Positions 42,437-50,983 of a stretch of 64,000 nt of DNA are shown piece by piece. Below the pieces are notes generated by a model. The model was given only the letters and a program-made list of their open reading frames with translations, did no database searches and had not been told where the DNA came from. The position numbers and the translations under genes were made by a program. This DNA comes from Flavobacterium frigoris (lineage in GTDB: Bacteria; Bacteroidota; Bacteroidia; Flavobacteriales; Flavobacteriaceae): positions 1 through 64,000 of the forward strand of contig NZ_FOFZ01000001.1 in assembly GCF_900111075.1 (NCBI RefSeq). The letters run 5' to 3'. Position 1 is the stretch's first letter; each line of letters starts with the position of its first letter.

Positions 42437-43579
42437 ATGAAACAGCTATTCCTTTTGCTCTTCGTCACTTTTTCTATGTTTTCTCAAAAAACTTCAGAAG
42501 CATTCATTTCTACCAAGTTGGGAGAAACACGCCAAATAACCGTGGGACTACCTTCTACTTACGCCCTTAATCCAACTAAAAAATACCCCTTACTTATTTT
42601 ACTGGATGGAGAATACTTATTTGATCCTTTTTATGGTGCCCTAGACTACGGCTGCTACTGGGATGACTTACCAGAAACAATAGTCATAGGAATAAGTCAA
42701 AGAGACACTCGAATGGAGGATTGCAACTTTAACAATAATGATGGGTTGCCTTCTGGAAAAGGAGCTGATTTTTTTGAATTTATTGGAGGAGAATTACTTC
42801 CTTATATTGAAAAAAAATACCGTATTGCACCTTTTAGAATAATTGCCGGACACGATACAACAGCAGGTTTTTTAAACTTTTTTCTATACAAAGACACCCC
42901 TCTTTTTGACGCTTATATCTCGCTAAGTCCAGAATTTGCTCCTGCAATGGAAACCAGAATTTCAGAAAAACTTGCGCAATCAAAAAAAGGTATTTTTTAT
43001 TATCAATCATCCGCAGATGGCGATATCAAACAGCTTCGCGAACCGATAAAAAACTTAGATACAAACATAAAAACGATTACTAATTCAAATATTGATTATA
43101 AATATGATGAGTTTCATAATGCTTCTCATTATTCCCTAGTTCTCTACTCGATTCCTAGTGCATTGTATCAAATTTTTGACTCCTACAAACCCATTTCTTC
43201 TTCTGAATTTACAGAAAAAATTGTAACACTTCAAAGTGGGTATGTTGATTATTTAATAAAAAAATATGATTTAATTTCGAATAAACTAGGCCTTGAAATT
43301 CCAGTGAGACTAAATGACTTCAAAGCAATTGAAGCTGCGATTCTAAAAAATAATGCTTACAATGAGTTAGATAAATTATCCGAGATTGCAGATAAGAACT
43401 ATCCAAAATCAATGCTTTCCTCTTATCAATTGGGTTTAATGTATGAAAAAATGGGCGATGCCAAAAGAGCTGCTAGTAAATACGAACGAGCCGCACAAAT
43501 GGAACCAATCGGTAGTTTAACAAAAGACATGATGTACGACAAATACGATAGTATGAAAAGTTTAACACAAAAAAAATAA
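42437..43579 (+). CDS. Esterase-like alpha/beta-hydrolase with atypical nucleophile
   Basis: A 380-residue exported protein (signal ending SMFSQ) of the esterase-D/enterochelin-esterase fold: KYPLLILLDGEYLFDP, then IAGHDTTAGF where family members have GHSxGG. Residue 140 is Asp rather than Ser, so the classical serine nucleophile is missing, although the His-region DEFHNASHYSLV is kept. Residues 330-375 form a TPR-like pair (YQLGLMYEKMGDAKRAASKYERAAQ). Its stop codon overlaps the radA ATG by one base. It may be a non-catalytic binding protein or use Asp as the nucleophile. Confidence 0.82.
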   Translation: MKQLFLLLFVTFSMFSQKTSEAFISTKLGETRQITVGLPSTYALNPTKKYPLLILLDGEYLFDPFYGALDYGCYWDDLPETIVIGISQRDTRMEDCNFNNNDGLPSGKGADFFEFIGGELLPYIEKKYRIAPFRIIAGHDTTAGFLNFFLYKDTPLFDAYISLSPEFAPAMETRISEKLAQSKKGIFYYQSSADGDIKQLREPIKNLDTNIKTITNSNIDYKYDEFHNASHYSLVLYSIPSALYQIFDSYKPISSSEFTEKIVTLQSGYVDYLIKKYDLISNKLGLEIPVRLNDFKAIEAAILKNNAYNELDKLSEIADKNYPKSMLSSYQLGLMYEKMGDAKRAASKYERAAQMEPIGSLTKDMMYDKYDSMKSLTQKK

Positions 43580-44940
43580 TGTCAAAAGTAAAAACTTCTT
43601 TTTTCTGCCAAAATTGTGGCGCCCAATATGCCAAATGGCAAGGGCGATGTAACTCTTGTAAAGAATGGAATACCATAGCAGAGGAGATTATTCAGAAGCA
43701 AGAAAAAGTGGCCTGGAAAAGCGAAACGACTTCAACTAACAAGGCACCGAAGCCGTTAAAAATAAACGAAATTGATTCTACTCAAGAAATCCGTATGGAC
43801 ACTACTGATGCAGAATTGAACCGCGTCTTAGGAGGCGGAATCGTTCCCGGATCCCTAATACTACTTGGTGGCGAACCTGGAATAGGAAAAAGCACACTAT
43901 TGCTCCAAATATCATTAAAATTACCCTACAAAACTCTATATGTTTCTGGTGAAGAAAGCCAAAAACAGATAAAAATGAGAGCCGAAAGAATCACTACCAT
44001 AAGTGACAATTGCTACATTCTTACGGAAACTAAAACACAAAATATCTTCAAACAAATTGAAGCGATTGAACCCGAGATTGTAATCATCGATTCGATTCAA
44101 ACACTTCATACCGATTATATTGAATCTACGGCAGGAAGTATTTCCCAAATACGAGAAACAACCGCCGAGCTAATCAAATTTGCCAAAGAAACAAACATTC
44201 CAGTTATTCTAATTGGTCATATTACCAAAGACGGAAACATTGCCGGCCCAAAAATCTTGGAACACATGGTCGATACTGTTTTGCAATTTGAAGGAGATCG
44301 CAACCATGTCTACCGTATTTTACGATCGCTAAAAAATCGCTTCGGCTCTACGGCCGAAATAGGAATTTATGAAATGCTAGGCAGCGGACTGCGTGAAGTC
44401 TCAAATCCGTCCGAGATCTTAATCTCACATAAAGACGAAGAACTATCTGGTACGGCTATCGCTTCTACCTTGGAAGGTATGCGACCTTTAATGATTGAAA
44501 TACAGTCCTTAGTCAGCACTGCAGTTTACGGAACACCTCAGCGCAGCACAACTGGTTACAATGCTAAACGACTGAATATGATTCTAGCCGTTCTGGAAAA
44601 AAGAGCTGGTTTTAGGCTTGGCGCCAAAGACGTGTTTCTAAACATCACCGGCGGAATTAGCGTAGACGATCCAGCTATCGATTTAGCAGTTGTAGCGGCC
44701 ATTTTATCTTCTAATGAGGACATACCAGTCAATAAAGATTTTTGTTTTGCTGGAGAAGTTGGTTTGTCAGGCGAAATCCGTCCTGTGAACCGCGTAGATC
44801 AACGCATTCAAGAAGCGGAGAAGCTGGGATTTTCGACTATTTTCGTATCCAAATACAATAAAATTGCTTTGAAAAATTCTGATATAAAAATTCAACTTGT
44901 GGCAAAAATTGAAGATGTCGCCAGCATGTTGTTTGGGTAA
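43579..44940 (+). CDS. radA: DNA repair protein RadA
   Basis: A RecA-like branch-migration ATPase of recombinational repair. It has an N-terminal zinc finger (CQNCGAQYAKWQGRCNSCKEW), Walker A GGEPGIGKSTLL, the RadA-specific KNRFGSTAEIG motif, and a Lon-like C-terminal domain (FAGEVGLSGEIRPV). The 453 residues are full length. Its ATG overlaps the stop codon of the esterase-like gene, an odd pairing that implies translational coupling. Confidence 0.97.
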   Translation: MSKVKTSFFCQNCGAQYAKWQGRCNSCKEWNTIAEEIIQKQEKVAWKSETTSTNKAPKPLKINEIDSTQEIRMDTTDAELNRVLGGGIVPGSLILLGGEPGIGKSTLLLQISLKLPYKTLYVSGEESQKQIKMRAERITTISDNCYILTETKTQNIFKQIEAIEPEIVIIDSIQTLHTDYIESTAGSISQIRETTAELIKFAKETNIPVILIGHITKDGNIAGPKILEHMVDTVLQFEGDRNHVYRILRSLKNRFGSTAEIGIYEMLGSGLREVSNPSEILISHKDEELSGTAIASTLEGMRPLMIEIQSLVSTAVYGTPQRSTTGYNAKRLNMILAVLEKRAGFRLGAKDVFLNITGGISVDDPAIDLAVVAAILSSNEDIPVNKDFCFAGEVGLSGEIRPVNRVDQRIQEAEKLGFSTIFVSKYNKIALKNSDIKIQLVAKIEDVASMLFG

Positions 44941-45236
44941 AAAAAATAGTCGAAAATAAAGGCCAAACTAAAACAAAACTATAGCAAAAAAACATTATAT
45001 ATATTGACCTTTAGTTATTTACATGTTAATTTTTATGTTATCCTTAATTTATTTCGTATTTTTATGAAACGAATCTTCCTTTTACTTTAAAGACTCCGCA
45101 AGGGTTCGCCTATAATGAAACAAGGGTTCACATCTATCATTCTAAAAGCAATTTTAGATTAGGTATTCAATGTCATTTTCCTTTTTAAAATTAAAATTCT
45201 CTACTATAATTAATAACATTATTAAACGTATAAAAG
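44941..45236. other. Intergenic region radA-45237
   Basis: No gene, terminator or exact TAnnTTTG element was found. Only ORFs of about 15 codons are present, which I do not call. Confidence 0.4.
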
Positions 45237-45650
45237 ATGAAAAAGCAAACAGGTATTTGGATTGACTCAACAAAAGCAATCATTGTAACTCTTGAAGATG
45301 GAAAAGAAGCAGTTAGTGAAATCCTATCTGATCTTGAGAATAGGGTCTATCATGATAAAGAAGGTGATAAAGGAAGTTTTTTTGGCGGTCAACATATCGA
45401 TTCTCAAAAATCCTTTGACGAAAGAAAGAAGCATCAGATTAACAGCTATTTTAAAGATATTATATCCACTGTCAATGAATCTGACGAGCTTTACATTTTT
45501 GGGCCTGCAGAAACCAAGACTAAATTAGAACAAAAAATTAATGGTGAGAAATCAATTATTGCCAGTAAACTTAAATCTGTTGAAACGGCAGATAGCATGA
45601 CTTCCAATCAGATTATTGCCAAAGTAAAAAAATTCTACAATCAAAAATAA
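45237..45650 (+). CDS. Release-factor-domain-like (baeRF-type) protein
   Basis: A 137-residue soluble protein. The opening MKKQTGIWIDSTKAIIVTLEDGKE and the later ELYIFGPAETKTKLEQKI resemble the eRF1 domain-3-like fold found in bacterial archaeo-eukaryotic release-factor-like proteins, which are predicted to act at the ribosome. The catalytic GGQ motif of true release factors is absent (a GGQ at residues 50-52, FFGGQH, sits in a loop and is probably coincidental). It is monocistronic with a strong terminator. The family call is by pattern only. Confidence 0.6.
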   Translation: MKKQTGIWIDSTKAIIVTLEDGKEAVSEILSDLENRVYHDKEGDKGSFFGGQHIDSQKSFDERKKHQINSYFKDIISTVNESDELYIFGPAETKTKLEQKINGEKSIIASKLKSVETADSMTSNQIIAKVKKFYNQK

Positions 45651-45706
45651 CGTCATTTATCTCATAGAATAGGCATTGTTTAAATCATAAAACAACCTAT
45701 AGTTTC

Positions 45707-45742
45707 AAAAACTACAATAATTGCTTATTGTAGTTTTTTTTT
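45707..45742 (+). terminator. Terminator of the 137-aa gene
   Basis: AAAAACTACAATAA pairs perfectly with TTATTGTAGTTTTT around TTGC and runs into nine T. Confidence 0.9.
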
Positions 45743-45813
45743 GGCCACAACAAAAAATTAAATCTAATCCCATAATTATTCCACTTTAAAAAAGAGATTA
45801 GCATTTATTCTTT

Positions 45814-45821
45814 TAAATTTG
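45814..45821 (+). promoter_or_regulatory. -7 element of the AsmA-like/GT51 gene
   Basis: TAAATTTG, about 34 bp before the ATG at 45856. Confidence 0.45.
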
Positions 45822-45855
45822 TTTCTCAATCGATCCCTAAAACAACCTACAATTT

Positions 45856-47817
45856 ATGAAAACCGGAAAACAGAAGATGATTTTACTCCTGAAAGTGATT
45901 GTGTTATTACTACTACTACTTGCTATCGGTTTTTTTATTTTTAGAGATTCTATTTTACAGCAAGCAATTGAAAAAGCTTCGACTAAAATTGAGCAAAAGT
46001 ACAATAGCAATTTATCCATAAAAAAAGCCTCTTTTGATGGATTTTCAGGAATTAGCCTAACTGAAATTACCTTAGTCCCTAAAAACGCAGACACCCTGTT
46101 TAACATCCAAAAAATTAAAACAAGTATTAACTTCTGGCATTTGTTGCTGGGCGATGTTCAACTGGGCACTTTGAAAATTAAAAACGGAATGGTTCAACTA
46201 GTACAGAAAGGAAATGTGAAAAATTTTGCGGCTTTCCTCAAGAAAGATAATGGAGAATCAACCAACAATGACAAAAGAGATTATGCTGCCTTTGCTTACA
46301 GAATTATTTCGAAAGCATTAAATTTGGTTCCAACAGATATGAGCATCGAAAATCTAAAGTTCAAACTGGATGATAACGGAAAAAAAGCGACTATCGACAT
46401 TAAGAAATTGACACTCTCCGATAAAGAGCTTGAAACTTCCATCGACGTCCAAACCAATACTTTTGCTCAGCATTGGAAAATTAGCGGTTTTGCCGATCCA
46501 CGCAATAAAAAAGCCGACATTAGAATATTTAACAAAGACACTGGAGCCATCAAAGTACCGTATTTTGATGAACGGTACAATTTAAAATCTAGCTTTGATT
46601 CGATTCGGTTAAACATTGAAAATATTGACAAGAGTGGTGGCAAATTACATATTGATGGATTCACATCGATAACCAACTTTAGGATAAACCACCCAAAAAT
46701 AGCCCGTAAAGATGTTGTAATCAAAAATGCGCGATTTGACTATCGTTTTTTGCTGGGCTCTGATTTCATATCAGTAGACAGCAGTTCCACTATCCAATTA
46801 AACCAGTTTAAATTTCGCCCCTATATCTCCTATGATACAGAAACCGATACCATTTATAAACTCAACGTGGTTATTCCTAAAATGAAAGCCCAGGATTTTA
46901 TTTCCTCTCTCCCTGATGGACTGTTCACCCATTTTCAAGGAATGCAGGCCGAAGGTACTTTCGATTATAAACTGGATTTTAAGTTCAATAAAAACAAACC
47001 TGAAGAATTAGTTTTTGATAGCAATTTACGAAAGGAAAATTTAAAAATAACAAAATACGGAGAAGCAAATCTAACTAAACTGAACGGTGAGTTTGTGTAC
47101 AGAGCAATTATAAAAGACGTGCTCCAACGTCCAATTTTAGTAGGCTCGTCTAACCCAAATTACACACCGATAGATCAAATATCTCCTTACTTAAGAAAAT
47201 GCGTTTTAACGACAGAAGACCCTTCTTTCTTCTCACATCATGGATTTATAAATGAAGCATTCAAACAATCTATTGCCAAAAATATAAAAACCAAAAAATT
47301 CACACGTGGTGCCAGTACCATCAGCATGCAATTGATAAAAAATGTTTTCCTTACACGTGAAAAAACGGTGTCCCGAAAGCTGGAAGAAATTTTATTAGTT
47401 TACATTCTGGAAAATAACCGCGTTACAAGCAAAGAGCGCATGCTTGAAGTATATTTTAATATTATTGAATGGGGACCTAATGTATATGGAATAGGTGAAG
47501 CAAGTCACTTCTATTTCCAGAAAAGCCCTTCTCAATTAACTTTCAACGAGTGTTTGTTTCTCGCTCGAATTATACCAAGTCCAAGAAAATTTATGTATCA
47601 GTTTAATGACCAGGGCAAGCTGAGAGATTTTGCGGCTAAACAGGAATCCTTTTTGACGAATATAATGACGAGGAGAGGATTACTCAATATTAATGATACG
47701 ATTTACAAATCACAACCGCTACTTATTTCAGGTGCTGCAAAATCATATCTCCGACTAAAAGTACAAGATTCAATTCCCATTGATTCCCTGTCAGTTATTG
47801 AAGAGTTTGAGTTTTAA
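45856..47817 (+). CDS. AsmA-like/GT51 peptidoglycan glycosyltransferase fusion
   Basis: A 653-residue membrane-anchored protein with one N-terminal helix (about residues 9-29). Residues 30-410 are AsmA/TamB-like beta repeats (SNLSIKKASFDGFSGISLTEITLVPKNAD...GTLKIKNGMVQLVQKG). Residues 415-620 are a GT51 transglycosylase: motif 1 TTEDPSFFSHHG with catalytic Glu454, motif 2 RGASTISMQLIKNVF, and motif 3 RKLEEILLVYILENNRVTSKERMLEVYFN. There is no transpeptidase domain, so it may be a monofunctional glycan polymerase held near the outer membrane or a lipid-transfer module. It is flanked by terminators on both sides. Confidence 0.85.
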   Translation: MKTGKQKMILLLKVIVLLLLLLAIGFFIFRDSILQQAIEKASTKIEQKYNSNLSIKKASFDGFSGISLTEITLVPKNADTLFNIQKIKTSINFWHLLLGDVQLGTLKIKNGMVQLVQKGNVKNFAAFLKKDNGESTNNDKRDYAAFAYRIISKALNLVPTDMSIENLKFKLDDNGKKATIDIKKLTLSDKELETSIDVQTNTFAQHWKISGFADPRNKKADIRIFNKDTGAIKVPYFDERYNLKSSFDSIRLNIENIDKSGGKLHIDGFTSITNFRINHPKIARKDVVIKNARFDYRFLLGSDFISVDSSSTIQLNQFKFRPYISYDTETDTIYKLNVVIPKMKAQDFISSLPDGLFTHFQGMQAEGTFDYKLDFKFNKNKPEELVFDSNLRKENLKITKYGEANLTKLNGEFVYRAIIKDVLQRPILVGSSNPNYTPIDQISPYLRKCVLTTEDPSFFSHHGFINEAFKQSIAKNIKTKKFTRGASTISMQLIKNVFLTREKTVSRKLEEILLVYILENNRVTSKERMLEVYFNIIEWGPNVYGIGEASHFYFQKSPSQLTFNECLFLARIIPSPRKFMYQFNDQGKLRDFAAKQESFLTNIMTRRGLLNINDTIYKSQPLLISGAAKSYLRLKVQDSIPIDSLSVIEEFEF

Positions 47818-47838
47818 AGTTTAATTCCTTTAAAACTC

Positions 47839-47874
47839 AAAAGCCCGATAAGTGTTTCTACTTATCAGGCTTTT
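47839..47874. terminator. Bidirectional terminator, GT51 fusion and aldo/keto reductase
   Basis: AAAAGCCCGATAAGT pairs with ACTTATCAGGCTTTT (one mismatch) between two convergent genes. Confidence 0.85.
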
Positions 47875-47899
47875 AAAATGATTACTTCATTATGACTCA

Positions 47900-48940
47900 T
47901 TACGGTGCCGGATCAGGAATTATAGCCTGAACTTCGTCAATTGCCTTTAGTATTTCATCAGACAACGATACTTGAATGGTATCTATATTTTCTTTGAGTT
48001 GCTCCATTGTTGTAGCCCCAATAATCGTACTAGCCACAAAAGGCTGTTGTTCTATAAAAGCCAACGACAATTCCGTTAAGCTTAACCCATTTTTATGAGC
48101 AATTTCCTGATATAGTCTTGTAGCTTCGGTACATTGAGCGCTATTGTATCTTGAAAACTGAGGAAACAAATTAATCCTTGCGTTAGGATGTTTTTCTCCA
48201 CTGAGGAATTTTCCCGATAAGATTCCAAAAGCCATTGGAGAATAAGCTAACAAACCTACATTTTCTCTCAAGCTTATTTCGGCAGAACCGCTTTCAAATA
48301 GCCTATTCAATAAAGAATAAGGATTTTGAACTGTTTTTATTCTCGGCAAATTATGATGCTTGCTTTCTTCTAGAAAACGCATAATTCCCCATGGCGTTTC
48401 GTTAGAAAGTCCGATATGTTTAATCTTCCCTTCCTTTATAAAATCTCCCAAAGTATCCAAAACAGCATGGATATTATCTTCCCAAGCATCATCCTCTTGG
48501 ACTTTAAAACCTCTTTGTCCAAAAAAATTGGTTTTTCGCTCCGGCCAGTGCAATTGATACAAATCTATATAATCCGTTTGAAGGCGCTGCAAACTATTAT
48601 CTAAAGCATATTTTATACTTGTAGGCGAAAAGTCATTCTTATCGCGCATGTAGGTAAAATTAGGGTTGGGACCTGCAATTTTAGAAGCTAAGACAACTTC
48701 TTCTCTTCTTCCAGATTTTTTGAACCAAGTTCCAAGAATTTTTTCAGTACTCCCGTAGGTTTCCTCCCTTGCTGGAACGGAATACATCTCAGCTGTATCA
48801 AAAAAATTAACTCCTTTTTCAAGTGCGTAATTCATCTGTTCATGTCCTTCTGTCTCTGTATTTTGCTGACCAAAAGTCATGGTGCCTAAACATATTTTAC
48901 TAACTTTTATTTCAGTATTGGGTAGGGTTGTATATTTCAT
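47900..48940 (-). CDS. Aldo/keto reductase (Tas-like)
   Basis: A 346-residue NADPH-dependent oxidoreductase of the AKR fold: GTMTFGQQNTE, FFDTAEMYS with the catalytic Asp and Tyr, a Lys in LASKIAG and a His in YQLHWPER, with C-terminal cofactor-binding STIIGATTMEQLKENI. The length and the insert after AEMYSVPAREETYGSTE resemble E. coli Tas. The substrate is unknown. It is monocistronic. Confidence 0.93.
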   Translation of the reverse strand: MKYTTLPNTEIKVSKICLGTMTFGQQNTETEGHEQMNYALEKGVNFFDTAEMYSVPAREETYGSTEKILGTWFKKSGRREEVVLASKIAGPNPNFTYMRDKNDFSPTSIKYALDNSLQRLQTDYIDLYQLHWPERKTNFFGQRGFKVQEDDAWEDNIHAVLDTLGDFIKEGKIKHIGLSNETPWGIMRFLEESKHHNLPRIKTVQNPYSLLNRLFESGSAEISLRENVGLLAYSPMAFGILSGKFLSGEKHPNARINLFPQFSRYNSAQCTEATRLYQEIAHKNGLSLTELSLAFIEQQPFVASTIIGATTMEQLKENIDTIQVSLSDEILKAIDEVQAIIPDPAP

Positions 48941-48972
48941 TTATTTGATTAAAATTAAAAAGCATGGAGATA

Positions 48973-48980
48973 CAAATGTA
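48973..48980 (-). promoter_or_regulatory. -7 element of the aldo/keto reductase gene
   Basis: The minus strand reads TACATTTG, 32 bp before the ATG. Confidence 0.45.
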
Positions 48981-49044
48981 CCTTTTATTGACAGTTCATA
49001 GTATAGCGTTAACAGATTTTTTAGAAACGTTCACCATATTAAAC

Positions 49045-49081
49045 ACAAAAAGGTTCAGCGGCTTATGGCTGAACCTTTTGT
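49045..49081 (-). terminator. Terminator after the OmpA-like gene
   Basis: ACAAAAGGTTCAGC pairs perfectly with GCTGAACCTTTTGT around a 9-nt loop, 18 bp after the stop. Confidence 0.85.
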
Positions 49082-49098
49082 ATTAAAAACAGTATAAT

Positions 49099-50040
49099 TT
49101 AGTTTATTTCATTCAACATTTCAGCGATTTCATCTAATCTTGGCGTTAAGATAATCTCAATTCTTCTGTTTTTTGCTTTTCCTTCTGCTGTTGCATTACT
49201 AGCTAATGGAGAGAATTCCCCACGTCCTGCAGCAGTTAAGTTTTGCTTATTAATATTTTTGTTTTCGCCTAAAATTGCAACTATAGCAGTAGCTCTTTTA
49301 GTGGATAAATCCCAATTATTAGCAATTGGTCCAGAACTAGAAAAACCATCATCATCAGTATGACCTTCAATCAATACTGAAATATCTGGATTATCTCCTA
49401 ACACTTTCCCTAACTCTACTACCGCTTTCTTTCCCTCAGAACCTACAGCCCAACTACCAGAGTTGAACAGTAGTTTATTTTCCATGGACACATATACTTT
49501 CCCGTTTTTTTGCTCCACCGTTAAACCTTTCCCTTCAAAACTATTTAAAGCATTAGAAAGCGTTTCTTTCAGTTTTTTCATCGTCGCTTCTTTGGCAGCA
49601 ATCAACGATTCCAATTCCTGAAGTCTTTGAGCACTTTTATTCAGTCGCTCTTGTTCTATTGCCAAAGCCTTTCCTTTAGCATCTAATTGCGAAAGCAAAT
49701 CACGATTCTTGCTCATATTAATTTGCAACGCTTCATTGCTATTTTTCTCCAATGCTTTGTACGATTCTTGCATCACGTCCATTTTATTACTTAAAGCACC
49801 ATAATCAGCCAACCATTTATCACGATCTGACTTTAATTTACTGAAATCTGTTTTTAATGCGTCCTGCTCTAGTTCCAATTGATTCTTGGCTTTCAAAAGA
49901 CCCGCATTTTCATCGGCTAAAACTCGATTTTCTTTCTTTAAATCGGTAAACTTATTTTCTAAATCGTTGTAAATTTTCTTGGATACGCAAGAAGTCGAAA
50001 GCGCTACAATTAACAATCCTAGTGAAATTCTTTTTATCAT
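49099..50040 (-). CDS. OmpA-family coiled-coil lipoprotein
   Basis: A 313-residue protein with a lipobox (LSTSC, Cys18) and a long coiled coil (about residues 25-165, rich in Leu, Lys, Glu and Ala). A C-terminal OmpA peptidoglycan-binding domain follows, with SVLIEGHTDDDGF, NWDLSTKRATAIVAIL and NRRIEIILTP. It probably links the outer membrane to the cell wall. It lies 40 bp downstream of xth and may share its transcript, which otherwise would be an unusual pairing. Confidence 0.93.
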   Translation of the reverse strand: MIKRISLGLLIVALSTSCVSKKIYNDLENKFTDLKKENRVLADENAGLLKAKNQLELEQDALKTDFSKLKSDRDKWLADYGALSNKMDVMQESYKALEKNSNEALQINMSKNRDLLSQLDAKGKALAIEQERLNKSAQRLQELESLIAAKEATMKKLKETLSNALNSFEGKGLTVEQKNGKVYVSMENKLLFNSGSWAVGSEGKKAVVELGKVLGDNPDISVLIEGHTDDDGFSSSGPIANNWDLSTKRATAIVAILGENKNINKQNLTAAGRGEFSPLASNATAEGKAKNRRIEIILTPRLDEIAEMLNEIN

Positions 50041-50080
50041 TTTTAATACTTTAAAATTTATTTTCCTTTTTATTATAAAT

Positions 50081-50845
50081 CTAACTTATCTCTACCAAAA
50101 CGGGACAATGATCCGAATGTTTTGCTTCGGGCAAAATTAAAGCCCGTTTTATTCTTTCCCGCAACGGCTCACTCACTAAACAATAATCAATACGCCACCC
50201 CTTATTGTTGAGTCTAGCAGTAGGAACTCGAACGGTCCACCAAGTATAGTTGTCTGGTTCTTTATTTAAAAAACGAAAACTATCAACGAATCCATTATTC
50301 AGAAATGTGTCAAGCCAAGCTCTTTCTTCAGGTAAAAATCCAGATACTTTTTTATTTCGAACTGGGTCATGGATATCAATGGCTTCGTGACATATGTTAT
50401 AATCACCACAAATTACCAGATTAGGAATCTCTTTCTTTAAATCTGTAATATAATTTTGAAAATCATCCATAAACATAAATTTATGGTCTAATCTTTCACT
50501 ATTTGTCCCTGAAGGCAGATACAAACTCATCACTGATAACTCATCGAAGTCTACGCGTATATTCCTTCCTTCAAAATCCATATGCTCAATTCCCGTTCCA
50601 AATACGACATTGTTTGGTTTGACTTTTGATAAAATAGCCACTCCACTATATCCTTTTTTTGTAGCCGGAAACCAATAATGGTAGGGGTATCCCGCTAGTT
50701 CAAAATCCAATAATGGGAGCTGTTCCGGAGAAGCCTTAATTTCCTGAAGACAAATAACATCTGGATTTGCCTGTTGTAACCAATCAATGAATCCTTTAGA
50801 AATTGCAGAACGAATTCCGTTAACGTTATAAGAAATAATCTTCAT
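50081..50845 (-). CDS. xth: Exodeoxyribonuclease III/AP endonuclease
   Basis: It cleaves DNA 5' to abasic sites and trims 3' ends in base-excision repair. The 254 residues carry the family motifs ISYNVNGIRSAISKGF, CLQEIKA with the metal-binding Glu, GDYNICHEAIDIHDP, and the closing SDHCPVL with the catalytic Asp-His. It is full length and starts at a good ATG behind a clear -7 element. Confidence 0.96.
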   Translation of the reverse strand: MKIISYNVNGIRSAISKGFIDWLQQANPDVICLQEIKASPEQLPLLDFELAGYPYHYWFPATKKGYSGVAILSKVKPNNVVFGTGIEHMDFEGRNIRVDFDELSVMSLYLPSGTNSERLDHKFMFMDDFQNYITDLKKEIPNLVICGDYNICHEAIDIHDPVRNKKVSGFLPEERAWLDTFLNNGFVDSFRFLNKEPDNYTWWTVRVPTARLNNKGWRIDYCLVSEPLRERIKRALILPEAKHSDHCPVLVEIS

Positions 50846-50865
50846 TTTACTATAATTTTGAATTT

Positions 50866-50873
50866 CAAAAGTA
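50866..50873 (-). promoter_or_regulatory. -7 element of xth
   Basis: The minus strand reads TACTTTTG, with a TTTG 15 bp further up as a possible -33 (shorter spacing than usual). Confidence 0.5.
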
Positions 50874-50949
50874 CTAAAAAATAAAAATCAAACACTCGAA
50901 AAAACAAGAAAATGCAATGGTATTATAGCTTAATCATAGACTTTTTGTT

Positions 50950-50957
50950 TATCTTTG
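50950..50957 (+). promoter_or_regulatory. -7 element of olsF
   Basis: TATCTTTG, about 26 bp before the ATG at 50984. Confidence 0.45.
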
Positions 50958-50983
50958 TTTTTCCCTCAAAAAACAATACGTAA

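Noticed and set aside
50082..50160. Pairing of xth and ompA as a functional module
   Set aside because: The 40-bp gap allows co-transcription but nothing in the proteins links them; treated as a neighbourhood accident.
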